Shown: positions 7,733-16,796, numbered from the stretch's first letter. The stretch: 64,000 bases of DNA from Desulfobacula sp. (GCA_023701135.1 JAMPXP010000004.1:178409-242408); one strand, 5' to 3'. Notes: generated by a model from the letters alone, not told the origin. Made by a program: numbers and translations.

Positions 7733-10017
7733 ATTTAAAAGAACTCAATGTGGTGGGAAAACGGATTCCCAAGCTCGATGCGGCCAAAAAGGCCATGGGA
7801 AGAGCCGAATATATTCAGGACATCAAACTGCCGGGCATGGTTTACGGAAAAATCCTTTACAGCAGATATGCCCATGCCAATATCGTCAAAATGGACACCT
7901 CCAGGGCCAGGGCCCTTCCCGGTGTTCTCTGCGTGCTGACCGGGGATGATGTGCCGAAAAAAATGCGAATGGGGTTTTACAAAGACAACCCGCCCCTCAA
8001 AAAAGGCAAGGTCTGTTCCTTCAGGGATGAAGTCGCGGCCGTGGCCGCCATCAGCCCCGAGATCGCCAAAACGGCCCTGGACATGATCGAAATCCAGTAC
8101 GAGGAGCTGCCCGGCATTTTTGACCCGGAAAAGGCCATGGAACCGGATTCACCCCTGGTTCACGACTATCACAAGACCAATGTGCTGAACCTTCCCTGGA
8201 AACTGCATTACGGGGATGTGGAAAAGGCTGAAAAAGAATCGGCCTTTGTGGTGGAAGAACGGTTCACCACCCAATGGGTTTCCCATTGCTGCCTGGGCAC
8301 CAGCGGCGCAATCGCGCTCTTTGATTCCAGCAACAATCTGACCATTTACACCAATACCCAGATTCCCTCCCTGGCCCAGAAGGATTTTTTAGAATCCCTC
8401 AAGGCCATGGGTCTTGAAAATAAAAGGGCCAGGGTGATTAAACCCATCATCGGCGGCGGGTTCGGCTCCAAGCTCGATACCTATGCCTATGAACACATTG
8501 CCATTCTCCTGGCCCATGCCTGCCGCCGGCCCGTGAAAATCCTCTTTGACCGGGTCGAGGAATTCAAGGCCATCTCCACCCGCCAGCCCACGGTCATTTA
8601 TATCAAACAGGGCTGCGACAAAAACGGAAAACTCACCTTCCGGGACATGCGAATGGTCCTGGACAACGGGGCTTACACCTCCTGGGGCGCCACCACGCCC
8701 TCGGTCATGATGATGCCCATCACCTCCCTTTACCGGGTGGAAAACGTCCGGTACGAGGCCAAATGCGTCTATACCAACAATACCTATTCCCAGGCCATGA
8801 GGGGTTACGGCAATCCCCAGGCCACCTTTGCCATTGAATCCACCATTGATATGCTGGCACAAAAGGCCGGGATCGATAGGGTAGAGATGCGGCGTATCAA
8901 TAGGAACCAGCCCGGCGACCTTACGCCCCAGGGATTTAAAATCTCCAGTTGCGGGCTGTCCGAATGCATTGACGCCGTTGAAAAGGAAATGGACATCAAG
9001 GGCCCCAGGGAAAAAGGCGTGGGCTTTGGCATCGCCTCCCTCATCCATGTGGGCGGCGGGGCCAGGATTTATAAATCCGACGGCTGCGGCGCCATCCTGA
9101 AAATGGATGACTATGGCAAGGTGGATATCTTCACCGGCGGCACCGACATGGGCCAGGGCCTTGACAATATTACGGCCCAGATCGTGGCCGAGGAACTGGG
9201 CCTCCTGGTGGAAGACATCAATGTGGTGCATTCCGACACCGATGTCTGCCCCTGGGATGTGGGCGCCCATGCCAGCCGGTCCACCTTTGTGGCCGGCAAT
9301 GCAGCCCTGGGCGCGGCAAAGAAAGTCAAGGCCGTCATCCTTGAAGAAGCCGCCAAAACCTTTGGGGTTTCCCCGGACCAGATCGTCATGAAAGCCAGGA
9401 ACATTTTTGTCCCCGGCGATGCCGAAAAAACCATGCCCATTGACAAGCTCCTGCGAAAAGTCCATTTCTCGCCCCAGGGTAAAATGCTCATGGCCGACTA
9501 TTTTTATGACCCGGACAATGAAAACATGGGTAAGGACATGAAAGGCAATATGTCCGTCACCTATGCCTTCGGGGCCCACGGGGTCAAGGTCAGAGTGGAT
9601 GAGGAAACCGGCAAGGTGGAAGTTCTGGACTATGTGGCGGCCCATGATGTGGGCCGGGCCATCAATCCCCTGCTTCTCGAAGGCCAGGTCTACGGCGGCG
9701 TGGTCATGGGTCTGGGTTATGCCCTCACCGAAGAGGTCGTGACCCGGGACGGAAAAAACATGAACCCCAATTTCAGGGATTATAAGCTCTTCACCGCCAA
9801 GGACGCCGTCCGGATCAAGGCCCCTGTGGTCGAAACCTATGATGAATACGGCCCCTTCGGCGCCAAGGGCATCGGAGAACCCGGATGTGTGCCCACGGCC
9901 CCGGCAGTTGCCAATGCCATTTACGATGCCGTGGGAGTGAGGATCACCACCCTTCCCATCACCCCGGAAAAAGTTCTGGCAGCCCTTAAGGAAAAAAAGA
10001 AAAGACCGTTGAACTAA
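7729..10017 (+). CDS. molybdenum hydroxylase, molybdopterin-binding large subunit
   Basis: A 762-residue catalytic subunit of the xanthine-oxidase/aldehyde-oxidoreductase family. Moco-contact loops are visible: GGGFGSKLDTYAYE, AMRGYGNPQATFAIE, GGTDMGQGLDNI, and near the C-terminus GAKGIGEPGCVPTAPA, whose Glu matches the family's catalytic base. It lacks the AYxCSFR loop of true form I CO dehydrogenase. Such enzymes use water to hydroxylate a carbon next to a ring nitrogen or a carbonyl. Beside an ATP-dependent lactamase, I infer conversion of an N-heterocycle to a lactam (for example the indole-ring 2-position). Long homologous patches are shared with the second large subunit at 14526, so the two are paralogues. 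Confidence 0.9.
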   Translation: MNLKELNVVGKRIPKLDAAKKAMGRAEYIQDIKLPGMVYGKILYSRYAHANIVKMDTSRARALPGVLCVLTGDDVPKKMRMGFYKDNPPLKKGKVCSFRDEVAAVAAISPEIAKTALDMIEIQYEELPGIFDPEKAMEPDSPLVHDYHKTNVLNLPWKLHYGDVEKAEKESAFVVEERFTTQWVSHCCLGTSGAIALFDSSNNLTIYTNTQIPSLAQKDFLESLKAMGLENKRARVIKPIIGGGFGSKLDTYAYEHIAILLAHACRRPVKILFDRVEEFKAISTRQPTVIYIKQGCDKNGKLTFRDMRMVLDNGAYTSWGATTPSVMMMPITSLYRVENVRYEAKCVYTNNTYSQAMRGYGNPQATFAIESTIDMLAQKAGIDRVEMRRINRNQPGDLTPQGFKISSCGLSECIDAVEKEMDIKGPREKGVGFGIASLIHVGGGARIYKSDGCGAILKMDDYGKVDIFTGGTDMGQGLDNITAQIVAEELGLLVEDINVVHSDTDVCPWDVGAHASRSTFVAGNAALGAAKKVKAVILEEAAKTFGVSPDQIVMKARNIFVPGDAEKTMPIDKLLRKVHFSPQGKMLMADYFYDPDNENMGKDMKGNMSVTYAFGAHGVKVRVDEETGKVEVLDYVAAHDVGRAINPLLLEGQVYGGVVMGLGYALTEEVVTRDGKNMNPNFRDYKLFTAKDAVRIKAPVVETYDEYGPFGAKGIGEPGCVPTAPAVANAIYDAVGVRITTLPITPEKVLAALKEKKKRPLN

Positions 10018-10030
10018 GTTTTATTTAACA

Positions 10031-10051
10031 GGGGGAGGTGCGTCCTCCCCC
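10031..10051 (+). promoter_or_regulatory. intergenic hairpin before TRAP binding-protein gene
   Basis: Perfect inverted repeat GGGGGAGG - TGCGT - CCTCCCCC between the Mo-hydroxylase and the TRAP solute-binding-protein gene. No T-run follows, so it looks more like an mRNA stabilising or processing hairpin than a terminator. It would allow higher expression of the downstream binding protein. Confidence 0.5.
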
Positions 10052-10079
10052 AAAATGCTAATTAACAGGAGGTAACACC

Positions 10080-11093
10080 ATGGTAAGACGATTGATTTTT
10101 TCAGCAAGCTTATTTTTATTCGCAGTTTTTGCCTGCCTGACGGGTTTTCAGGCCCCTGCAACCGCCGCAGATCCCATCAAGCTGAGTTATGCCAATTTCC
10201 CGCCGGCACCCACCTTCCCCTGTGTTCAGATGGAAAGATGGAAGGTCGAAGTTGAAAAACGCACCAATGGTCAAGTCCTGGTCAATACCTTCCCCGGCGG
10301 AACCCTCCTGGAAGCAAAGGGAATGATGGACGGTATTATTGCCGGCCAGGCCGATATCGGAAACATCTGCATGGCCTATCAGCCGGGCCGGTTCATTGTG
10401 ACCAATGCCACCAGCCTTCCCATCGGCATCAAGGATGCCAAAAAAGGCTCCCTGGCCCTGTTGAAACTCTATGAAAAATACCAGCCCGAAGAATTCAAGG
10501 ATGTGGTGGTGCTGGCCATGTTCACCAATACCCCCGGCAATATCATGTCGACGAAACCGGTGAGAACCCTGGCCGATCTCAAGGGCATGGATTTAAGATC
10601 CTCCGGCGGCGCCAATGATATCCTGAAGGCCTGGGGCGCCAACCCCGTGGGCATGCCCATGCCTGCTACGGTTGAAGCGCTTCAGAAAGGGACCGTCAAA
10701 GGACTTTTCTCTTCCCTGGAAGTCATGAAGGATTTTAAATTTGCCGAAATGTGCAAATATGTGACCCTGACCGATACCGGGATCTATCCCTTTGCCGTTA
10801 TCATGAACAAGGCCAAATATGCAGCCCTTCCCGCAGACGTACAAAAGGTCTTCATGGATCTGAAAGAAGAACAGAGCCTCTGGACTGGTAATTATATTGA
10901 TGAACTCATTGCCGAAGCCAATAAATGGTCCAAGGAAGAGAACAAGGTGGAATTTATTTCCCTGTCTGCTGACGAAGCAGCCAAATGGGATGCGCTCTTA
11001 ACCCCCATTACCGAGGCCTGGATCAAGGAAGCAAAGGAAAAAGGACTTCCGGCCGAAGCCATTATTGCCGATATCAAAGCATTTCTTAAATAA
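10080..11093 (+). CDS. TRAP transporter solute-binding protein (DctP family)
   Basis: A 337-residue periplasmic binding protein. A Sec signal peptide (hydrophobic run to about residue 25, cleavage likely after TAA near residue 30) precedes a DctP domain. Family features include GGTLLEAKGMMDGIIAGQADIG and the linker SSGGANDILKAWGANPVGMPMPA, where substrate carboxylates are bound. AGGAGG at 10068-10073 is a strong ribosome site. It is encoded with both membrane subunits inside the catabolic run, so it probably captures the aromatic acid that the pathway degrades. Confidence 0.9.
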   Translation: MVRRLIFSASLFLFAVFACLTGFQAPATAADPIKLSYANFPPAPTFPCVQMERWKVEVEKRTNGQVLVNTFPGGTLLEAKGMMDGIIAGQADIGNICMAYQPGRFIVTNATSLPIGIKDAKKGSLALLKLYEKYQPEEFKDVVVLAMFTNTPGNIMSTKPVRTLADLKGMDLRSSGGANDILKAWGANPVGMPMPATVEALQKGTVKGLFSSLEVMKDFKFAEMCKYVTLTDTGIYPFAVIMNKAKYAALPADVQKVFMDLKEEQSLWTGNYIDELIAEANKWSKEENKVEFISLSADEAAKWDALLTPITEAWIKEAKEKGLPAEAIIADIKAFLK

Positions 11094-11108
11094 CCCTGTT
11101 GAATGTTC

Positions 11109-11140
11109 CCCTCCAGCCGGTGCGCCCGGCTGGAGGGTTT
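11109..11140 (+). terminator. attenuator-like hairpin between TRAP P and Q genes
   Basis: Twelve-bp perfect stem CCCTCCAGCCGG / CCGGCTGGAGGG with a 5-base loop, followed by TTT only. It sits between the binding-protein gene and the small permease, where a leaky terminator commonly sets excess of binding protein over permease. It also covers the upstream alternative start of the next gene (11099), supporting the later start at 11153. Confidence 0.6.
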
Positions 11141-11152
11141 CGGAGAGCTCAC

Positions 11153-11644
11153 ATGGATCAATTAATGAGAATCAATAAATTTTTGAATAAGCTGCTGACC
11201 CTGACCGGGGGAGCCTTTTTGCTGGCCATGATCATCCTGACCTGCGCCAATATTTTTATCCGGCAATTCACCAACCCCATACCCGGCGCCTTTGAACTCA
11301 TGGGATATGCAGGGGCTGTGGTGTCAGCTTTTGCCTTGGGGTATACCCAGTTCACCAACGGCCATATTGCTGTGGATATCCTGGTCAATGCCTACCCCAA
11401 GCCGTTAAAAAGGATGGCATCCATCATTAATCACGGGGTTTGCTGTGTCTTTTTTGCCATAACAGGCTGGTATATGGTTCAGAAGGCCCTGACCCTGAAA
11501 AACACCGGTGAACTCTCCGAAACCCTTAGAATCATTTATTATCCGTTCATCCTGGCCGTTGCCTTCGGCTTTTTTATCCTGGCCCTGGCCCTGTTCACAG
11601 ATTTGTTAAAGGCTGTTCTCGTCAGAAAGGCAGGTGACAAATGA
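11153..11644 (+). CDS. TRAP transporter small permease (DctQ family)
   Basis: About 163 residues with four predicted membrane helices (first around LLTLTGGAFLLAMIILTCAN) and the DctQ-typical loop FTNPIPGAFELMGYAG. The ATG at 11153 is preferred because GGAGAG lies just upstream, while the earlier in-frame start falls inside a hairpin. The stop overlaps the next start by four bases (ATGA). It forms the membrane complex with DctM. Confidence 0.87.
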   Translation: MDQLMRINKFLNKLLTLTGGAFLLAMIILTCANIFIRQFTNPIPGAFELMGYAGAVVSAFALGYTQFTNGHIAVDILVNAYPKPLKRMASIINHGVCCVFFAITGWYMVQKALTLKNTGELSETLRIIYYPFILAVAFGFFILALALFTDLLKAVLVRKAGDK

Positions 11645-12945
11645 GCCTCACCCTCATCGGTATCCTCGGCATCCTGTTTCTCCTTCTCATCCTGTTCATT
11701 TTCGGCATCCCGGTGGGGTTTGCCATGGGGCTTGTGGGATTCTTAGGCTTTGCCTATGTCATGACCACGGCCGCCAGTGTCAACATGCTGGCCACGGTAA
11801 CCTGGGACACCTTTTCCAGTTATGGCCTCACCGTTATTCCGCTCTTTATCTTCATGGGCCAGATCGCCTTTTATTCCGGGGTCAATGAAAAACTGTACAA
11901 TGCCGCCTATTCGTGGATCGGCCACGTCCGGGGAGGCCTTGCCATGGCCACGGTCATGGCCTGCGCCGCCTTTTCCGCCATCTGCGGGTCCAATGCCGCC
12001 ACCGCCGCCACCATGACCACCGTGGCCCTGCCCCAGATGACCCGGTACAAATACAATCCCATGCTCAGCACCGGCGCCATTGCCTGCGGGTCCACCCTCG
12101 GGGTGGTCATCCCCCCCAGCGTGGTGCTTATCATTTACGGGCTTTCCACGGAACAGTCCATTGCCAAGCTTTTTTACGGCGGATTCGGGGCCGGAATCCT
12201 CCTGGCCCTCCTGCTGACCCTTTCGGTCTACGTGATCTGCACCATATATCCGGACTGGGGGCCCGTCGGGGAAAAAACCACCCTCAAGGAAAAGATATCC
12301 TCCCTGGCCGGGGCCGTGGAGATGCTTCTCCTGTTCGCCGTGGTCATGGCCGGGCTTTTTGTGGGCCTGTTCACCCCCACCGAAGCCGGGGCCGTGGGAT
12401 CTTTTTTCGCCGTCGCCCTGGCCGTGTTTCAAAAAAAATTATCCTGGAAGAATTTTTACAATACCATCTTTGACACCCTGAAAGTGTCCTGCATGGTCTT
12501 TGTCGTCATTGCGGGCGCCATGGTCTTCGGCCGGTTCCTGGCCATCACGAGGATCCCCTTTGACATCGCCTCCTGGGTGTCCGGCCTGCCCTTTTCCAAA
12601 ACCGCCATCCTGGCCATCATCTTTCTCATCTATACCCTGGGCGGCATGGTCATGGATTCCCTGGCCCTGTTGCTCATCACCATACCGATTTTCTACCCCG
12701 TGGCCATAAACCTCGGCTATGATCCCATCTGGTTCGGGGTGGTCATTACCGTCATCACCACCCTGGGGGCTGTCACCCCGCCGGTGGGGGCCGTGGCCTA
12801 TGTGGTGGGCGGCATGGCCAAAACCGTCCCCCTGGAAAAGGTATTTCAGGGGGTCATGTATTTTTTACCGGCCTATGTGGTCTGTATCATTCTCATGATG
12901 CTTTTCCCGGAAATCGTTATGTATTTACCGGGGCTTTTGAAATAA
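11641..12945 (+). CDS. TRAP transporter large permease (DctM family)
   Basis: A 434-residue polytopic protein with about 12 membrane helices and the family landmarks IPVGFAMGLVG at the N-terminus, FSAICGSNAATAATM near residue 110-125, STLGVVIPPSVVLIIYG near 145 and VTPPVGAVAYVVGG near 380. It is the sodium-coupled translocation subunit working with the preceding Q and P proteins. It is coupled to dctQ by a four-base overlap and followed after 32 bases by the second Mo-enzyme operon segment. Confidence 0.92.
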   Translation: MSLTLIGILGILFLLLILFIFGIPVGFAMGLVGFLGFAYVMTTAASVNMLATVTWDTFSSYGLTVIPLFIFMGQIAFYSGVNEKLYNAAYSWIGHVRGGLAMATVMACAAFSAICGSNAATAATMTTVALPQMTRYKYNPMLSTGAIACGSTLGVVIPPSVVLIIYGLSTEQSIAKLFYGGFGAGILLALLLTLSVYVICTIYPDWGPVGEKTTLKEKISSLAGAVEMLLLFAVVMAGLFVGLFTPTEAGAVGSFFAVALAVFQKKLSWKNFYNTIFDTLKVSCMVFVVIAGAMVFGRFLAITRIPFDIASWVSGLPFSKTAILAIIFLIYTLGGMVMDSLALLLITIPIFYPVAINLGYDPIWFGVVITVITTLGAVTPPVGAVAYVVGGMAKTVPLEKVFQGVMYFLPAYVVCIILMMLFPEIVMYLPGLLK

Positions 12946-12977
12946 TATGCAAACGCAGTAAATGAAGGAGAACACTC

Positions 12978-13982
12978 GTGCGGTTACCACAATTCAACTA
13001 TACAGGACCCGACACGCTTGAAAAGGCCCTGGACCTTCTGGCCGCCCATGGGCAGGACGCAAAAATCCTTGCCGGCGGCACAGACCTCCTGGTCAGGATG
13101 AAAAAGGGCCTCCTGGCCCCGAAAATGCTCATCAGCCTGAAGGCCTTGAAGGACCTGTCCTATATTCAGCAAGACAAGGACGCCATCAGGATCGGCGCCC
13201 GGACCTCTCTGGCCGATATCATTGCCTCGGGCCCGGTCCAAAAGGAAGCCGCCGCACTGTCGACAGCCTGTGAAAAAATAGGCGCCGCCACCATCCAGCA
13301 TTTCCGGGGAACCCTGGGCGGCAATATTCTCCAGGACAACCGGTGCTTTCACTACAACCAGTCCGCCTTCCACCGGTCCGGCCGCCAGGCCTGCCATAAG
13401 GACGGCGGAAAAATCTGCTATGCCAGGGATGAATCCGACCGGTGCAATTCCACCTGCCAATCTGATGGAGCTGTAGCTCTGATGGCCCTGGATGCCCGCC
13501 TGGTCCTGGCAAGCAAAGGCCATGAAAGAACCGTGGCCATCGCCGATTTCTACACCACCGACGGGATACTGCCCTTTGCCATGGAACCCACTGAACTCTT
13601 AAAGGAAATCATCATCCCGATCCAGGGCGCGGCCAGTGCGTATCAGCGGCTGGCCTACCGGTCCGCCATTGATTATCCCATTGTCTGCGCCGGGGTCCTG
13701 CTGAAGGCGGACACCGGCAAAAAGGATACCATTGGCGAGGCCCGCATCGTGGTAGGCGCCATGGCCCGGTCTCCCCTGTTTCTGGCCAAGGAATCCGCCG
13801 AACTTAAGGGAAAAAGCTTTACCGATACACAAGCCTTTCAAAAGGCAGGGAACGGGGCCATGAATTCCGCCTCCACCTTTGCCGTCCACAATGTGGGGGC
13901 AACCCTGGAATACCGGTGCGCCATGGTGGCCGAGATGGTGGTCCGGGCATTGAATGAAGCAGCCGGTTCAGGCAAAAATTAG
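12978..13982 (+). CDS. hcrB: 4-hydroxybenzoyl-CoA reductase-like FAD/Fe4S4 subunit (HcrB type)
   Basis: A 334-residue FAD subunit with the flavin signatures LAGGTDLLVRMKKG and GTLGGNILQDNRC. It also has the insert that distinguishes 4-hydroxybenzoyl-CoA reductase from other family members. Cys123, 139, 147 and 156 are spaced 16, 8 and 9 residues apart, matching the Fe4S4 loop described for Thauera HcrB. That extra cluster lets the enzyme run as a low-potential reductase that removes the phenolic hydroxyl. A GTG start at 12978 follows GAAGGAG. Gene order is B-C-A. The real substrate could be another hydroxylated aryl-CoA; the insert makes a reductase role likely. Confidence 0.85.
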   Translation: MRLPQFNYTGPDTLEKALDLLAAHGQDAKILAGGTDLLVRMKKGLLAPKMLISLKALKDLSYIQQDKDAIRIGARTSLADIIASGPVQKEAAALSTACEKIGAATIQHFRGTLGGNILQDNRCFHYNQSAFHRSGRQACHKDGGKICYARDESDRCNSTCQSDGAVALMALDARLVLASKGHERTVAIADFYTTDGILPFAMEPTELLKEIIIPIQGAASAYQRLAYRSAIDYPIVCAGVLLKADTGKKDTIGEARIVVGAMARSPLFLAKESAELKGKSFTDTQAFQKAGNGAMNSASTFAVHNVGATLEYRCAMVAEMVVRALNEAAGSGKN

Positions 13983-14000
13983 GAAGGACGGAGCCATACT

Positions 14001-14522
14001 ATGGAAAAATTAGATCTTACCCTGAATATCAATCATAAACCCTTTGATGTCCGGATTTCCCCCAATGACACCCTTTTGGAAGTCCTCCGGGACCACCTGG
14101 ATCTGACCGGGTCCAAGGAAAGCTGCGGTGAAGGGGTCTGCGGGTCCTGCACGGTCCAACTGGACGGAAAGCCCGTCCGGTCCTGCCTCACCCTGGCCCT
14201 GGAAGCCGAAGGCGCTATCATCAGGACCGTTGAAGGACTGGCCGACGGGGATACCCTTTCCCCGCTCCAGGAATCCTTTGTCAACCACGGGGCCGTCCAG
14301 TGCGGATTCTGCACACCGGGCATGCTCATGACGGCAGACGCCCTTTTAAAAGAAAACCCGGACCCCGACGAAGACACCATCCGAAAAGCCCTTTCCGGAA
14401 ATATCTGCCGGTGCACGGGCTATGCCAAAATCGTTGAAGCCGTGGCCCATACCGCCCATCCCCAGGACCAGTGTCCCGACTGTGCGTCGGGCATCAAATC
14501 CTGCTGCAAGGCAAAGGAGTAA
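14001..14522 (+). CDS. hcrC: 4-hydroxybenzoyl-CoA reductase-like 2Fe-2S subunit (HcrC type)
   Basis: A 173-residue iron-sulfur subunit with both family clusters: Cys42, 47, 50 and 62, and Cys101, 104, 136 and 138. It carries a C-terminal tail with four additional cysteines (CxxC at 158 and 161, CC at 168-169) followed by a lysine-rich end. The paralogous subunit at 7247 stops at residue 161 without cysteines there, so the tail is unusual and might hold a metal or a redox pair. It lies 18 bp after hcrB and 3 bp before the large subunit. Confidence 0.87.
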   Translation: MEKLDLTLNINHKPFDVRISPNDTLLEVLRDHLDLTGSKESCGEGVCGSCTVQLDGKPVRSCLTLALEAEGAIIRTVEGLADGDTLSPLQESFVNHGAVQCGFCTPGMLMTADALLKENPDPDEDTIRKALSGNICRCTGYAKIVEAVAHTAHPQDQCPDCASGIKSCCKAKE

Positions 14523-14525
14523 GAC

Positions 14526-16796
14526 ATGACACAGTACAATATCATCGGAACACGGATGCCCAGAGTGGATTCCAGGGCCAAGGTCATGGGAAAGGCCAAA
14601 TTCACGGCCGATCTGAAACTCCCGCACATGCTGGTGGGAAAAATTAAACGAAGCCCCTATGCCCATGCCCGGATCATCAGCATTGATGCTTCAAAAGCCC
14701 TGGCCCTGCCCGGCGTCAGATCCGTGGTCACGGGAAAGGACACCGAAGGCGTGAAATGGGGGGTTTTTGCCTATACCCGGGACCAGCAGTTTCTCCAGAC
14801 GGATAAGGCCCGGTACATCGGCGACGAGGTGGCGGCCGTGGCGGCCGTGGACGAAGACACGGCCCAGAAAGCCCTGGATCTCATCGATGTGACCTACGAA
14901 GAGCTGCCGGCGGTCTATGACCCCATGGCGGCCATGGCCTCGGAGACGGAACTCATCCATGCGGAATATCCCAACAATATCAATATCCATGTCAATATCG
15001 ACACCGGAAATGTGGATGAAAATTTTGCCAAGGCCCATTATATCAGGGAAGACACCTTTACGGCCCCGGAGGAATCCTATTTCCAGGCCGAGCCCTATGC
15101 CGTGGTGGCCCGGTTCGATTCCGACGACTGCCTGGAAGTCTGGTGCCCCAACGGCGGACCCCATATGAAATCCAAGCCCCTGTCCAATTCCTTCAAGATC
15201 CCCCTGCACAAGGTCAAAATCAGAAGGATTGCCATTGGCGGGGCCTTTGGAGGGCGAAGTGAAATATGTCCGGCCGATTATATCTGCGCCCTTTTGGCCA
15301 AGAAAACCGGGTGCCCGGTGAAGATCGAATTCACCCGGGAAGAAAACACCATCGGCACCCGCCAGGGCCACAGCATGATCACCACCCACAAGACCGGGGT
15401 GGATAAGGAAGGCCGGGTCCTGGCCAGGGAAACCACCTGTTATATGGACGGCGGCGCCTATTCCTCCACGGGCCCCATTGCCACCTCGGTGCCCTTTCTG
15501 TCCATGGAACAGGCCTACCGCATGGGCAGCGTCCGGTATAACGGCTTTCGGGTATACACCAACAAACCCATCCGGGGCATGATCCGGACCCACGGCCGGG
15601 GCTTTGCCTGCGGTCTCGACACTCAGCTCGACATGATTGCCGAGCACCTGGGCATTGATCCCGTTGAAATGCGGCTTCGCAATTCCCGCCAGCCCGGCGA
15701 ATATACCAGCACCCGGTCCCTGGTGGGGTCCTGTGCCATGGATGAGACCATCCGGAAAGCAGCCGAAAAGGCCGGATGGACGGAAAAATGGGGAAAACTC
15801 CCGCCCTTCCACGGCATCGGCATCGGCACCAATTCCGTCCAGACCGGTTTCCCCATGGGCATCCGGGGCGGGTCCCAGTCTTTTATCAAATTCAATGAAG
15901 ATGGGGAAGCCACGGTCATGTCCGGGGTGGTGGACAACGGCCAAGGCAATGAAAACATGCTGGTCCAGATTGCCGCCGAAGAGCTGGGGCTCCTGCCCGA
16001 AGACATTCATCTGGTCAATGCGGACACGGAAACCACCTCGTCAGACCCCGGCTCCTATTCCCAGGTGTCTACCTTTGTAGGCGGCCAGGCTGTAAAAAAT
16101 GCCGCCGCCAACTGCAAGGCCAAACTCTTTGACGTGGCCTCCAAAATCCTGAAGGTTCCGGCCGATACCCTGGCCGCCAAAAACCGCATGATCTTTGTCC
16201 AGGATGATCCTGAAAAATGCGTCCCCCTTAAAAAAGTGGTGAGGGTGGCCCTGACGAATTTCATCTCCGTCAATGCCGAAGGCGGTTACTGGCCCAAGGT
16301 GGACATGAAACGCGAATGGGTGTCCAACCCCTATGGCCAGATGTGCGAAGCCTTTTCCTTCGGCACCACCATCATCGAGGTCAAGGTGGACCCGGAAACC
16401 GGACAGGTCACCGTTCTCAATTGCGTGGCCTGCCAGGATGTGGGCAAGGCCCTGAATCCCCTGGTGCTGGAAGGCCAGTTTGAAGGGTCTGTCGCCATGG
16501 GCGGCCAGGGCGGCATGCTGACGGAATACCACGAATGGAGAGATGGCCGGTGCCTGAACCCCACCATGCTGGATTATAAGCTACCCCTGGCCTGTGATAT
16601 GCCGCCCATCCACAATATCATCGTGGAATCCATCGAGCCCAAAGGGCCTTACGGCGCCAAGGAAGCGGCCATGTCCATCGCCATGAGTGCGGCCCAGGCC
16701 TATGCAGCCGCGGTGAGCAACGCCATCGGCGTATATATGGATTCCTTCCCGGTGACACCGGACAAGATCCTGGCCGCCATTAAAAAAAAGAAATAA
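14526..16796 (+). CDS. hcrA: 4-hydroxybenzoyl-CoA reductase-like molybdopterin subunit (HcrA type)
   Basis: A 756-residue Moco-binding catalytic subunit. It opens with RMPRVDSRAKVMGKAKFTAD and contains GGAFGGRSEICPADYI, IRTHGRGFACGLDTQLDMIAE, SGVVDNGQGNENML and the C-terminal EPKGPYGAKEAAMS. In that last block the family's usual GEP is EAA, with the Glu kept. It works with the two preceding subunits. In HcrA enzymes it binds the aryl-CoA and performs two-electron reductive dehydroxylation. The substrate is not proven; the Fe4S4-bearing partner subunit is the main argument for a reductase. Confidence 0.85.
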   Translation: MTQYNIIGTRMPRVDSRAKVMGKAKFTADLKLPHMLVGKIKRSPYAHARIISIDASKALALPGVRSVVTGKDTEGVKWGVFAYTRDQQFLQTDKARYIGDEVAAVAAVDEDTAQKALDLIDVTYEELPAVYDPMAAMASETELIHAEYPNNINIHVNIDTGNVDENFAKAHYIREDTFTAPEESYFQAEPYAVVARFDSDDCLEVWCPNGGPHMKSKPLSNSFKIPLHKVKIRRIAIGGAFGGRSEICPADYICALLAKKTGCPVKIEFTREENTIGTRQGHSMITTHKTGVDKEGRVLARETTCYMDGGAYSSTGPIATSVPFLSMEQAYRMGSVRYNGFRVYTNKPIRGMIRTHGRGFACGLDTQLDMIAEHLGIDPVEMRLRNSRQPGEYTSTRSLVGSCAMDETIRKAAEKAGWTEKWGKLPPFHGIGIGTNSVQTGFPMGIRGGSQSFIKFNEDGEATVMSGVVDNGQGNENMLVQIAAEELGLLPEDIHLVNADTETTSSDPGSYSQVSTFVGGQAVKNAAANCKAKLFDVASKILKVPADTLAAKNRMIFVQDDPEKCVPLKKVVRVALTNFISVNAEGGYWPKVDMKREWVSNPYGQMCEAFSFGTTIIEVKVDPETGQVTVLNCVACQDVGKALNPLVLEGQFEGSVAMGGQGGMLTEYHEWRDGRCLNPTMLDYKLPLACDMPPIHNIIVESIEPKGPYGAKEAAMSIAMSAAQAYAAAVSNAIGVYMDSFPVTPDKILAAIKKKK

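Noticed and set aside
7729..10017. Form I CO dehydrogenase large subunit
   Set aside because: The AYxCSFR active-site loop is missing; the loop reads AMRGYGNPQ, as in other xanthine-oxidase-family enzymes.
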